Shown here in pieces: positions 1 through 10,100 of a DNA stretch of 42,266 bases. The stretch spans positions 1-42,266 of the forward strand of contig NZ_NQMR01000080.1 in assembly GCF_002276045.1 (NCBI RefSeq), read 5' to 3'. The DNA comes from Pseudoalteromonas sp. NBT06-2 (GTDB taxonomy: Bacteria > Pseudomonadota > Gammaproteobacteria > Enterobacterales > Alteromonadaceae). Position 1 is the first letter of the stretch; each line of letters begins with the position of its first letter. Both the position numbers and the translations under genes were made by a program. The notes beneath the pieces were generated by a model. The model searched no databases. It was not told where the DNA came from and saw only the letters and a list, made by a program, of their open reading frames with translations.

Positions 1-172
1 TTATCATGCTATAGCCATAAAACTCATACAACATGATTTATAATTCCAGGTTGTTAATCACTCAATATAACAACGTCATATTCAAATTCATTTTTTAATA
101 ACAATCAAATATATAGAATCAAAGCATAAACCGTTATACTCACTTTATAGAAGTAAGATTTAAGGTTTTCCA

Positions 173-721
173 ATGCAGCACAAAAAGTCAGGCTTTACAC
201 TCTTAGAATTAATGGTAACGATAGCAATAGTAGGAATATTAGCCGCCATCGCTTTACCTAGCATGTCTAGTTTACTAGAAGATGATCGAGCTGAGGGCTT
301 CACCTTTGAGCTAAAACGAAATTTCATGTACGCAAGAGCACAAGCGACTGTAAATGATGAGTCGGTTGTAGTTTGCCCCCTTGTTTCTGTAACATCCCAA
401 TCTACCTGTACCAATACATGGAATAGCTTAAACATTGCAGTATTTGTTGATATTAACTCTAACCTCATCTTTGATCCTGCTAATGATATAATGCTTAGGA
501 GTATGGATATCATCACAGCGAACAATAAAAATGATTTATTTGTTCATAGTGAATCAAGTGCCGCTGTAAGTTTCGATGGTCAAGGTAGGATCCCCAACAG
601 CCAATTAGGCAATTTAACCTTTTGTCCTAACGGTGATAATGATCAAAGTATCACTTTAAACTTAAGCGCATCTGGTAGAGTAAGAAATACTGGACATGAT
701 AGCAGTATTACTTGCTCCTAA
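173..721 (+). CDS. fimT: GspH/FimT-type type IV pilus minor pilin
   Basis: A 182-aa prepilin with a short basic leader and the class III cleavage site KKSG|FTLLELM, with Glu at +5, followed by a hydrophobic helix (VTIAIVGILAAIALP) that anchors it in the inner membrane before PilD processing and pilus assembly. The body has the FimT/GspH layout, with Cys residues near VVCPL, STCTNTW, TFCPNG and the terminal ITCS that probably form disulfides. FimT/FimU proteins are minor pilins thought to help prime pilus assembly; some FimT proteins bind DNA during uptake. The ATG is chosen because AAGG lies about 8 bases upstream and the leader starts just before the cleavage motif. It is followed 63 bases later by a second gene of the same family, probably as an operon. 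The family call is firm; the choice of fimT over fimU is not. Confidence 0.85.
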   Translation: MQHKKSGFTLLELMVTIAIVGILAAIALPSMSSLLEDDRAEGFTFELKRNFMYARAQATVNDESVVVCPLVSVTSQSTCTNTWNSLNIAVFVDINSNLIFDPANDIMLRSMDIITANNKNDLFVHSESSAAVSFDGQGRIPNSQLGNLTFCPNGDNDQSITLNLSASGRVRNTGHDSSITCS

Positions 722-784
722 TTACTTTACAAAATCAAATACTCTTCTATATTATAATAAAAGGAACAAACTAAGGCTTCAAGG

Positions 785-1315
785 ATGAATGTCGTTAATC
801 AACTATATTCTAACCATTTAAAAAATGGATTTTCACTTCTCGAGCTAATGACTACGTGCAGTATTGTCGGAATTTTATTAACTATCAGTAGCCCATCATA
901 TATTAAATTACTTGCAGAAAATGAAAGAGATAATACCCTTTCTTCGCTAAAAAAAAGTCTCATGTTTACTCGTATTTTTGCCATCCAGAAAAATGAAAAT
1001 ATTACCTTATGTCCGTTAGAAGCCGGAAAATGTGTAAAACAATGGAATAAGGAGGTTTCAATTTTTGTTGATTCGAATTCAAATCAACAATTAGATAAAA
1101 AAGATTATTTATTAAAGGTGATTGATAAAATAAATGTGAATCATATTTTAACTTATCCAAGAAATGCTGTTACTTATAGAGCTGATGCTAGTCTTGATGG
1201 CTTTCAATCAGGCAGTTTTATTTACTGCCTTCCTGAAAGTTTAGATGTAAAAGGTAAACGCATCACAGTGAGTCAAGCTGGTCGTATTAGAATACGTAAT
1301 ACTAATAACTGTTAA
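785..1315 (+). CDS. Second GspH/FimT-type minor pilin
   Basis: A 176-aa prepilin of the same family as its upstream neighbour. Its leader is longer (about 14 residues), the cleavage motif is KNG|FSLLELM with Glu at +5, and an unusual Cys (TTCSIVGIL) lies inside the transmembrane helix. The body shares the layout CPLEAGKCVKQWN, FVDSNSNQQLD and SFIYCLPES with the first pilin, and it also ends in Cys (NTNNC). Start: ATG preceded by AAGG at 8 bases. It is convergent with pilE, with only 12 bases between the two stop codons and no obvious terminator there. It probably acts as a FimU/FimT-like assembly-priming pilin; which of the two genes corresponds to FimT and which to FimU cannot be settled by eye. 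Confidence 0.8.
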   Translation: MNVVNQLYSNHLKNGFSLLELMTTCSIVGILLTISSPSYIKLLAENERDNTLSSLKKSLMFTRIFAIQKNENITLCPLEAGKCVKQWNKEVSIFVDSNSNQQLDKKDYLLKVIDKINVNHILTYPRNAVTYRADASLDGFQSGSFIYCLPESLDVKGKRITVSQAGRIRIRNTNNC

Positions 1316-1327
1316 ATTACTTAGTCT

Positions 1328-1735
1328 TTAACGACCCCAGCATTTCTTAGAATCAGCTGAACCTGTAGATGTTTTAACTGACAGTTCATTGATAACCAGA
1401 GTTGTACAATCTGGATCACTAAGTGCGATACCACTTGCAGGTGTTGCTGTGATTGTAAACTCTCTAGAATCTGCCACAGCAACAATTGATAATGTATATA
1501 ATCCTGTTTCTGTGGCTGAGTTTAGACCCAAATTTGCTAAAACAGCCGTATAATCGTAATTATCGACAAAAAACTGCTCCTGCCTATTCGCAGCATCAAC
1601 TAAAGCGGTCATCGCTTCGGCTCTAGCTGATTTTTTAACATGCTCAGTATAATTTGGATATGAAATAGCTGCTAAAATTCCTATAATAGCAACTGTGATC
1701 ATAACTTCAATTAATGTAAACCCATTTTTTTTCAT
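1328..1735 (-). CDS. pilE: Type IV pilin PilE (minor pilin)
   Basis: A 135-aa prepilin with leader MKKNG, cleavage before Phe, Glu at +5 (FTLIEVMITVAIIGILAAIS) and the usual N-terminal hydrophobic helix. Tyr-rich NYTEH and the region RAEAMTALVDAANRQEQFF are typical of PilE. Two C-terminal Cys (DPDCTTL and KKCWGR) can close the D-loop. PilE joins PilV, PilW, PilX, FimU and PilY1 in the tip complex that primes type IVa pili. The start lies just after the pilY1 stop (TAGAATG), and the Shine-Dalgarno-like CAGGAA is inside the end of pilY1, so the two are probably translationally coupled. It is the last gene of the minus-strand pilus operon and the only pilE, although the genes before it are duplicated. 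Confidence 0.88.
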   Translation of the reverse strand: MKKNGFTLIEVMITVAIIGILAAISYPNYTEHVKKSARAEAMTALVDAANRQEQFFVDNYDYTAVLANLGLNSATETGLYTLSIVAVADSREFTITATPASGIALSDPDCTTLVINELSVKTSTGSADSKKCWGR

Positions 1736-1736
1736 T

Positions 1737-4700
1737 CTAATTTCCTGATGATTGTTCCTGACGATAAATATACGATCTTATTGTCTGTAACCCTAATGTA
1801 TTTGCCTGTATTAAATCAATTGTGCCATCATTATCTACATCTGTGGGAACTAAATTTTCTAAAATTGATTTTGCTTTTACGACACCAGTACCATCTTCAC
1901 CCTTGCCGACACCAATTAATAAAAACTGGCTTTCATCAGCGTCATTTTTATCAAAGAATAATTGGGGTGTATCGGGCACATTATCTCCCATGTCAAACTT
2001 TAAACTATTATAAATTTTTGTACCATAATGTAAATGAAAGGCATAAAGCGAACCACTACCACCACTTAATGAACATTGATTATCACTTGAATCATCGGCG
2101 GCTGTAAAGGTTGAATAATAAGCAACCCCACCTACTACACTTGCTTTGGATAATGATTTTTCACCTGTGTTTAAACTATATTTCCAGCCTTTAAACGCTG
2201 AATAACTAAGCTCTACATCTCTAAATGTATCTTCATCACTTAATGTATTTCCAAAAGGATCACTATTAATACTTAATAACTCCCCGATTTTTATTGAAGT
2301 TGGTACTTTTTCATCAATAAATGATTTTGTAATGGTGTTTTCATCCCTTATCATAAATAGATAATCGTTAATTACCTTATAACTTGGGTGAACACGATTG
2401 CCACTACCAATTAAAATAGCTTCATAAGGTGTTTCTTTTCGCACCAAATATTTTTCAGTTTCTCCGTTTTCTTCTATCGTTGTTTCACTTACTTTACTAA
2501 AATAGGTTCTTGCAACTTCCGGTTTGTAAAAAAACTTTCTATTTTCAGATACTGTAGTAGATCCTAACTCAGCTATTTTGAACACAGTCCAGGGTGTATC
2601 GGTGCTTAATGGATCAGTACCAGGCAAATCTACTCGCCATAAGTCCCCCCCAGTATCCCCAGCATACAATCTATCAATATAACCATCATAATCTGAATCT
2701 ATTGCTGCAATATCACTTGGTATGCTATTTGTTCCAGGAAAATGTGTACTTCCGCCTGATATTAAACTCCAAACTAGTGCTTTTGATTCTGCGTCTATAA
2801 TGTATATACCTGCGCCTACTGAATCTGCGCTTTTGCCATCGTTATCTTTATTAATATCATATCCTGCACCAAAAATAAGCAACGGTTTGTTTGTATAACC
2901 ATCAACATTCACAAATCCTATATAAGGTTTTGACCATGTTTGACCCATTTTTTCAAAACCACTTTCTGTATTCTTTAATGTCCATAATAATTTGGGGCTA
3001 TCAGGAGCTGTAATATCAAGTGCATAATAAGAATAACCTCCTCGCCTCATACCAAAGAATGCCCAAACTTTATCACCTGTTTCAACAATGCCATTATCAT
3101 TTACATCATAAAAATAAACTGCGGCAGGAGCATCCATACCATAAACTTTAGTATTTACTTTATTTTGTCTTAAATCATCCAAATTTGGATATAATTCATA
3201 AGGAATAAAGGCCCAACTCTCAGTAATTGTATCGCCAGAATCTTTAAACATGTGAATAAAACCAGCATTTGTGCCAACTAAAACACGAACTGAACCATCA
3301 CCATAATCTAAAGTAATTGGTTTAGAATGTAAGGGATCCCCCATAATATCAATTCGTTTATCAGTGGTTGAGCCATCGCTATCTTCATCGTCTACATCAT
3401 TTCCGACAGTCCAACTAAATAAATTTGCAAGTTCAGTTTCATTTATCCCCATATATGAAGCAAGATCTGCTGCAGAACCTGCAAAACTTTGTGCATTATC
3501 TTTTGTGAATAAAGGTAAAGGGCTACCCGTCCCAACATCTGTATATACATTTCGTGAAGATATTCCTGATAATGCTAAATTAGCACCACCTTGCTGTACA
3601 TCATTGCCATCATCCCCAGCTGTACTTGGTAGCCAATATGTTCTCGCAGTTTTTTTAATATCACCATTATCTGCAATTGCAGGTTGAGGCGTACTTCTTG
3701 AATCTACAATTTCTTTACCCTCCACTTTTAATTTTTTTAAATTACCTTTCCACCGAGCTCCTTTATCTGGATAAAACATAGCGTAATATACTGAATCTCG
3801 ACTTTGTGTTCTATCAAAGTTATTACTCGCAACTGAAGGAGCTGAAAACGTACCATTCACTTCCCTTATTTTATTGATTGTTTTTTCTAAAGCATCAACG
3901 AGCTCTGAAGCAGTATTAGCATGCAAATTGACTCCCCCACCTAAGTCCGCAGTTTCTTCTAATAATGCTTTACCCGCACTACTCATTCCAGTACCAAAAC
4001 CAATCGTAAATGTTCGTCCTATATCAATGTCATGAGAAGTAGCTGAATACAAGTCTGTGGTATACATATATTTAGCCATCGCATGTAAATAATTATCGTA
4101 CCCTTGATAAGTTTTTATGCGATAGGGTACTTCTCCAGCTGAAAAAAGATTTTTAATATTTGTATTTCTCCCAATATCATTTGTTGGATCACCATCACTC
4201 ATTAAAATAATATTAATTGAATTATCACAGCGCAATACCGTTTTACCATCAACAACCTCAGGCACAAAAGCTGATGTATAAGTAGTTCCATCATCGATAT
4301 TTTTATCCCTATCACTCATAATACCTCCGTAAGTCATACTCTTACCTGATAAATATCGATACGACTCCCACAAAGTTTCTGAAAGAGGGGTTGAACCACT
4401 AGCTCTTAAATTTACAATATCAATTAATAGTTCAGCTTGAGAGGTACCCAGACCTGATAATACGTAACCTCCTTGACTGCTTCTAAAACGCATTAGTCCA
4501 AACTCTATATCTGGATTAGATGTTACTAACCCTGATATTGCAGATTTTGCCACACCTATTCGACTGTCAGAGCAAGGTATGTAATCTCCATAATATGGAC
4601 CACTTGAGTATGTTCCGCAGGAGTTACCATCAGCAACAGACCATGCCATACTGCCTGAAGTATCAAAAATAATTAAAACTCTGTGTTTTTCAGTCCCCTC

Positions 4701-4811
4701 AATATCATTATTTACATATAATTCGATATCTTCAGCCTTGATATTAAAGCCAGAGAAAAAAAATAAATTAATTACTAAAATGACATTTTTTATTATTTTA
4801 AATGTACTCAC
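1737..4811 (-). CDS. pilY1: PilY1, type IV pilus tip adhesin (set A)
   Basis: A 1024-aa secreted protein. A signal peptide (hydrophobic about residues 8-25, ending near KAED) is followed by a von Willebrand A-like domain with a MIDAS motif DTSGSM at residue 50. Two Cys (NSCGT, IPCSD) follow the MIDAS. The C-terminal half is a PilY1 beta-propeller, with the calcium-binding loop DSDYDGYIDRLYAGD followed by TGGDLWR. A second loop, DVDNDGTID, lies near the C-terminus. PilY1 sits at the tip of the type IV pilus, counteracts PilT-driven retraction through its calcium site, and serves in adhesion and surface sensing. It lies 45 bases after pilX and directly before pilE. A diverged paralogue of similar length lies upstream in the same orientation. 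Confidence 0.92.
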   Translation of the reverse strand: MSTFKIIKNVILVINLFFFSGFNIKAEDIELYVNNDIEGTEKHRVLIIFDTSGSMAWSVADGNSCGTYSSGPYYGDYIPCSDSRIGVAKSAISGLVTSNPDIEFGLMRFRSSQGGYVLSGLGTSQAELLIDIVNLRASGSTPLSETLWESYRYLSGKSMTYGGIMSDRDKNIDDGTTYTSAFVPEVVDGKTVLRCDNSINIILMSDGDPTNDIGRNTNIKNLFSAGEVPYRIKTYQGYDNYLHAMAKYMYTTDLYSATSHDIDIGRTFTIGFGTGMSSAGKALLEETADLGGGVNLHANTASELVDALEKTINKIREVNGTFSAPSVASNNFDRTQSRDSVYYAMFYPDKGARWKGNLKKLKVEGKEIVDSRSTPQPAIADNGDIKKTARTYWLPSTAGDDGNDVQQGGANLALSGISSRNVYTDVGTGSPLPLFTKDNAQSFAGSAADLASYMGINETELANLFSWTVGNDVDDEDSDGSTTDKRIDIMGDPLHSKPITLDYGDGSVRVLVGTNAGFIHMFKDSGDTITESWAFIPYELYPNLDDLRQNKVNTKVYGMDAPAAVYFYDVNDNGIVETGDKVWAFFGMRRGGYSYYALDITAPDSPKLLWTLKNTESGFEKMGQTWSKPYIGFVNVDGYTNKPLLIFGAGYDINKDNDGKSADSVGAGIYIIDAESKALVWSLISGGSTHFPGTNSIPSDIAAIDSDYDGYIDRLYAGDTGGDLWRVDLPGTDPLSTDTPWTVFKIAELGSTTVSENRKFFYKPEVARTYFSKVSETTIEENGETEKYLVRKETPYEAILIGSGNRVHPSYKVINDYLFMIRDENTITKSFIDEKVPTSIKIGELLSINSDPFGNTLSDEDTFRDVELSYSAFKGWKYSLNTGEKSLSKASVVGGVAYYSTFTAADDSSDNQCSLSGGSGSLYAFHLHYGTKIYNSLKFDMGDNVPDTPQLFFDKNDADESQFLLIGVGKGEDGTGVVKAKSILENLVPTDVDNDGTIDLIQANTLGLQTIRSYIYRQEQSSGN

Positions 4812-4856
4812 GGTAAATTCCTCAATAATACGACTTAATAAATTAATAATTTTTAT

Positions 4857-5348
4857 TTATTGGGACTGCCCAACAATTCCTAGTTCCTGAGCGATACCAC
4901 TAATCAAAGTAACGGAGTGCTTATCGTCTTTGCCATATGCCAAACTTGACTCAACTCTTAATGTATTACATTTTATGCCATTGGTTACTGCTATTCTTGG
5001 TGGGCAATTTAATAACACAGGCCCGTTATTATTATTAAATAATGTGACTGTAGATTTAGAACCTGCAACTGTTACATCAATACCTGTCGTATTATCTGCC
5101 GGAAATTGACCCGTAAGGAATAAAAATCGACTATTGGCACTAGCTATCATTTCTTGATTTATTGCACGTTCAGAATCACCTCTAACCCAATACTCTGCAA
5201 CTTCATTCTCTTGTGCAGCACTTGTCATTTTAATATCGATACTTGAAGAACTCATAAGAGTAACAGCGATACTCGTCACTGCAATTATCATTAAAAGTGA
5301 TGTAATTAGCACCACCCCTTTTTGTTTTATGCTTTTTACAATCGCCAT
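4857..5348 (-). CDS. pilX: PilX minor pilin (set A)
   Basis: A 163-aa PilX-type prepilin. The leader ends in KQKG and is followed by VVLITSLLMIIAVTSIAVTLM. Glu at +5 is absent, unlike in PilE, PilV and PilW. Conserved body motifs are GDSERAINQE, FLFLTGQF and CPPRIAVTNGIKCNTLRV, the last with two Cys likely to be bonded. It acts in the inner-membrane priming complex with PilV, PilW and PilY1. Its start lies within pilW (13-base overlap), indicating coupled translation. The set B PilX has exactly the same length and overlap. Confidence 0.85.
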   Translation of the reverse strand: MAIVKSIKQKGVVLITSLLMIIAVTSIAVTLMSSSSIDIKMTSAAQENEVAEYWVRGDSERAINQEMIASANSRFLFLTGQFPADNTTGIDVTVAGSKSTVTLFNNNNGPVLLNCPPRIAVTNGIKCNTLRVESSLAYGKDDKHSVTLISGIAQELGIVGQSQ

Positions 5349-6328
5349 CCCTGATCTCCTCCATTTAATAAATGAATTGTTGATACAAATAAGGCCCTTC
5401 TATACTTATCATTGAAGCTGAGCTTCCTTTGATTTGCTTCAGTATCACCACCTAATACATATGTTTTAGTACTTGCTGTTGCGTTAGCACTTTCTTCAAA
5501 TGCTCGAATTAATAAAAATATTTGCACCGTTAAAATATTGACAGTGGTTTGCTGCCAGTCAGTATCAGACATTTGCACAGCAGTTTTATAAGTATCAACT
5601 CTATTATCGCCATCAACATCTAAACCATATAAAAACCTTAGATTCTCTACACCTTCCATTATTGACTCGGTAGTAAATCCATTAGCAGTGAGCCTTTTTC
5701 TCATCAATACGGGAACAATAATTGATTTACTTCCTAAGGAGTATGTTTGTTCAGAGATGTAATAAGCATGATGAGAATAACCCCATAAACTCGCATTAGG
5801 TGAAAGGGGCGCTATATTTGCACTTGTACCAGCTGATAAACTTCCCTGATTGTATTTCGACATAAAATAATATTGATTTGATAAACTATTTGCTATTGAA
5901 ATACGCTGTCCATCTAAGTGTTTTATTTGAATGACATCACTATTCGTTATAGCACTTGAAATACAATTAATAGCAGAACTTGTAGTAGTAGTAACGCCAT
6001 ATATATAGATGAAATTTGTGATTGGGTCATTTGGAAAACTGCCGTTATTAGTACCTTTAAAACAATCCCCACTTGGCGCAGCAGGAACAGTTACATTAGC
6101 GACATCTAAAGTAGAGCCATAATACGTCCCCCAAAATCCTGTTAGCTCTATATCTTTTCTTAGAATGTCCATCGCTAAGCGACCTGACTCTTGTAGCTCC
6201 CCTATTTCAAGCGTATCTCCTGTTGTCTCTTTCATACTTATATAGATAAACATTACACCGCTTAAAACAAACGCACCAACAACAAGTGCAATCATCATTT
6301 CTATTAATGTGAAACCAAATTGTTTCAT
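5336..6328 (-). CDS. pilW: PilW minor pilin (set A)
   Basis: A 330-aa prepilin with leader MKQFG, cleavage before Phe and Glu at +5 (FTLIEMMIALVVGAFVLSG). The next block, TLEIGELQESGRLAMDIL followed by IELTGFWGTYYG, is the PilW family signature and is nearly shared with the set B protein. The length fits PilW, the largest minor pilin. The ATG overlaps the stop of pilV by 4 bases (ATGA) and the end overlaps pilX by 13, so the set is a tight operon. The role is pilus-tip priming with PilV, PilX and PilY1, by family knowledge. Confidence 0.88.
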   Translation of the reverse strand: MKQFGFTLIEMMIALVVGAFVLSGVMFIYISMKETTGDTLEIGELQESGRLAMDILRKDIELTGFWGTYYGSTLDVANVTVPAAPSGDCFKGTNNGSFPNDPITNFIYIYGVTTTTSSAINCISSAITNSDVIQIKHLDGQRISIANSLSNQYYFMSKYNQGSLSAGTSANIAPLSPNASLWGYSHHAYYISEQTYSLGSKSIIVPVLMRKRLTANGFTTESIMEGVENLRFLYGLDVDGDNRVDTYKTAVQMSDTDWQQTTVNILTVQIFLLIRAFEESANATASTKTYVLGGDTEANQRKLSFNDKYRRALFVSTIHLLNGGDQGWRL

Positions 6329-6870
6329 GTTATTGTCCGAATAAAAATAAAACTATTCACAACAACTAACCTTCTATTTTCTATGGATGAACCACACTGT
6401 ACTGCGGTGTTTTCGGTATTTTGCGTTATATTCTGACGCCCCCCCCAGCTGATCACGACTTGAACAGCAACCCCATTTGAGCTCAACACAGGATTAATAC
6501 AAACAGTGGCATCAGTCATTACACCCGTTAAATCCTTGGCTTTAATGGCTTTTTTCCATTGAATAATGTCGTATGCAGCGATCTGTGCAGATGTACAAAA
6601 TATATCAACACAAGATTGCACCGTTGAAATTTCATCATCGCTTGTGAAATCCACATCATATAATGTAATCAAAGCAGCTGTATCATTCACTCTGATGCGC
6701 TGAATAATATCTTGTGCTAAAGAAAGAGCGGCTGTTCTTTGCAGTGAATCATAACTTGCTTGCTTTGCTTTAGCTTGCAAAGCCACTGCGCCTAATAAGC
6801 CAATAGAAAGTACAAAGAATGCAATTAAGGTTTCTAATAATGTAAAGCCTTGATGTCTTTTTTTATTCAT
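6325..6870 (-). CDS. pilV: PilV minor pilin (set A)
   Basis: A 181-aa prepilin, first gene of set A. Leader MNKKRHQG, then FTLLETLIAFFVLSIGLLG with Glu at +5, followed by AVALQAKAKQASYDSLQR and a conserved IIQRIRVNDTAAL, typical PilV features. Cys pairs lie at SCVDIFC and near the C-terminus (VCINP, VQCGSS). It starts a new cluster after a 294-base gap from the set B pilY1, so it may have its own promoter. PilV is a core minor pilin in the priming complex. Confidence 0.86.
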   Translation of the reverse strand: MNKKRHQGFTLLETLIAFFVLSIGLLGAVALQAKAKQASYDSLQRTAALSLAQDIIQRIRVNDTAALITLYDVDFTSDDEISTVQSCVDIFCTSAQIAAYDIIQWKKAIKAKDLTGVMTDATVCINPVLSSNGVAVQVVISWGGRQNITQNTENTAVQCGSSIENRRLVVVNSFIFIRTIT

Positions 6871-7164
6871 TAAAATGCCTTATTGAATATTTATAAAGCT
6901 TAATATCATAAAATTTTAAATCGTAAATAAACAAAAATGAGCGCGCACTAACCAACCTTCATGCTTATCCACAACTTTATTTATAAAGTATAAGCACAAA
7001 TATTAACAAAAATACAATATAACATTCGGTTAAATAACAAACGATTTTAATGTAGGGATTTTAATTCTTATATGATATAAAAAACATAAATTATATATCT
7101 TTATGTTCTGAAAACAGGATTTTACTTTGACCACTACATTTTTATAATGATCAAAGCATATTAT
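6871..7164. other. Intergenic gap between pilY1 (set B) and pilV (set A)
   Basis: A very AT-rich 294-base gap without a coding region. On the minus strand, reading out of pilY1, there is a hairpin (about 7123-7154) with arms CTTTGATCA and TGGTCAAAG (one G-U pair) and a 14-base loop; no T-run follows, so terminator function is uncertain. Further on, TATACT on the minus strand (around 6985-6995) could be a -10 element for pilV, without a convincing -35. The gap suggests that the two pil sets may be separately transcribed. Confidence 0.4.
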
Positions 7165-10100
7165 TTAATTTGAAGAGATTGCTTCTTCTCTGTAAATATA
7201 AGTCCGTATCGTTTTAAGTCCTAGTTTATTAGTCGTAAATAAATTAATATTACCGTCATTATCGGTATCAACTGGCACTATGTTCTCTAATACAGATTTC
7301 GCTTCAATCACACCAGAGCTTGAATCAGCTTTACCAACTCCAATTAATAAAAACTGGCTTTTATCGTCACTATCTTTATCAAAGAAAAGTTGAGGTGTAT
7401 CAGGAATACCTTCACCATAATCTAGCTTTAAATTAGCATAAACTTTTGTTCCATAATTTAAATGAAACGCATAAACGCTACCACTGCCTTCACCTATCTC
7501 ACATTGACCTACTGTTGTTTCAGCTTTTGGTGTAAAAGTAGAAAAATAAGCAACACCGCCCACAACATTTGCAGTGGCTAAAGATTTTTCAGTCACTGAT
7601 AAATTATATTTCCAGCCTTTGAAACCAGAGTGAAGTGCTTCCTGATTTCTAAATGCATCAACATCATTCAGCACACTACCAAAAGGGTCTGAATCAATGG
7701 AATTCAAATCACTTGCTGTAATAGTTGTTGGTGCAGTGTCGAAGTATTGTGTTATCGTATTTTCGTCTCTTATCATATATAACTGATTTGTTGTTGAAAC
7801 AGATGTGACAGGGCTAACACGATTGCCACTTCCGATAAGCACGGCTTCAAAAGGAGTAACCTTACGATTATAAATAATGCTTGTTCCTGACTCATCTATT
7901 ACTGTTGTTTTTTTTACTTTACTAAAATATGTTCGTGCAACTACAGGTTTGTAAAAAAACTTACGATCATTCGCCCCCGTAGCTGCACCTAATTCTGCGA
8001 GTTTAAAGCCTTTCCAAGGTTCTGTACTACTATTTGGTTCTGTTCCTTTTAAGTCAAAACGCCAAACATCGCCCCCGGTATCTGCTGCATATAACCTATC
8101 AATATAACCATCATAATCGGAATCTAATACTGATATCTCTCCTGGAATACTATGATTCCCGGGGCTTGCACTCCATACTAAAGATTTATCCTCTGCTTTA
8201 ATAATATATACACTTTTTCCATATGTATCATTCGATCTAATTTTATTATCTTTATTAGTATCAAATCCACCGCCAAAAATGAGAACTGGGTCTTCATCAA
8301 ATCCAGTGGCATTTACAAAGCCGATATAAGGTTTTGACCATGTCTGCCCTAAGTGGCTGAAGTTTTCATCTCCGCTACTCAACTTCCACATTAACCTTGG
8401 TGAGTCAGGGTTTGTAATATCAATGGCATAATAAGACTTGCCGCCCCTTCGCATACTGAAAAATGCCCAAACAGTGTCTGTATCATCTACAATACCATTG
8501 CCATCTTTATCATCAAAATATACTGCTGCAGTGTTATCCATACCATATAATTTTTCATCCGCATCCGGTTCATTTATCCTTAAATTTTGTAGATTATCAA
8601 AAAGTTCATATGGAATAAAAGCCCAACTTTCAGATACCGTATCATTAAGATCTTTAAACATATGAATAAAACCCGCATTTGTACCAATTAAAATGCGCAC
8701 ATCCTCGTTACCATAATCCAAAACGATAGGTTTTGAATGTATAGGATCGCCCATGATATCTTTTCTTAATGTGGTTTCAGGATTGTTATCTTCATCATCT
8801 ATATCTTTACCTTTAGACCATAGAATTAAATCTTTAATGCTTTGCTTAGTAACTGAATTAGATGACCCTATAGGTACTTTCATATAATTTGCTAAGGCAG
8901 ACAAACTCCCTCCAGCTCCTCTTTTGGCATTTGCAAAATTAAATTTAGCCATTTGATGGCCTGTAGCAATATTACCTACATCGGTATAAATAAGACGGCT
9001 CGTTTCAGTAGACAGCATCAAATTAACACCACCTTGTTTTACTATATTACCATCCGCATTAGCTGTATCAGGTAACCAAAATGTTCTAGCTTGATTATCT
9101 ATATTCCCTGTCACAGGATCTATTGCAGCTAGCGCTGTTGGCGTAGTTGAATCGACCAACGTTTCATTTATTAATTTAAGTTTTTTTAAATTTCCTTGCC
9201 ACCTTGCTCCTGTAGCAGGATAAAACATCGCATAATAAATAGAGTTGTTACTTTGTGTTCTATCAGAACTGTTACTGGCAACAGATGGCGCTGTGAATGA
9301 AGTATTAGATTCATTAATTTTATCAATTGAAACTTTTAATGCCTCTGCTAACTCAAAGGAAGTTTCAGCTTCAAAGAATACACCGCCTCCTTTTTTCGCT
9401 GTTTCATTTAATATTAATTTTCCTGTAGGTGTGAGGCCTTTACCAAAGCCTATCGTATAGGTAGTTGCAGTATCTTGAACAGTGTTTGTTGTCTCATATA
9501 AATCTATATTTAGCGGATCATTTTGCGTTGTATTTGATTTCATATATTTAGCAAGAGCTGGTAGGTAGCTACCCTCATATATTTTTGCTTTATAGATCCC
9601 TTCATCATCACCCACTACAATAGGGTATAAATCAATAATATTTTGATTTCGCTCATCATCAGCTGTAGGATCGCCATCTGTTATAATAATAATATTTACC
9701 GAGTTATCACATCTGAGTACTGCTTGACCATCCACAATTTCAATTTTAAAGGGTGAGATGTAATTACTTCCAGACTCGGCACTTTTATCTCTGTCTGATG
9801 CTGATGAAGCTTGATCTACAGCGCCGCCAGCTAAGTATCTATAAGATTCATATAAAGTTTCTGCTAATGGTGTTGCTCCTCCAGCTATAATTGCTTGAAC
9901 TTGTGTATTTATTGTCGCTGCAGAAGTTCCTATTTTTGATAAAATATAGCCACCTTCACCACCTCTAAAGCGTATTAAACCAAATTCGATATTATCTTGG
10001 TTTTCAGTTAATACTCTATCAACAGCTTCTTTTGCAACACTTAATCGACTTTTTTCACATGTCACTGCATGGATTGTTTCATTTCCATTATAAATATCTT

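Noticed and set aside
1748..2107. Open frame on the plus strand inside pilY1 (set A)
   Set aside because: It lies wholly opposite a well-supported pilY1, has a low-complexity His/Leu/Tyr composition and no family signature. Similar opposite-strand frames at 2594, 3364, 8438, 9245, 11957, 18100, 29674, 31930 and 39843 were dropped for the same reason.
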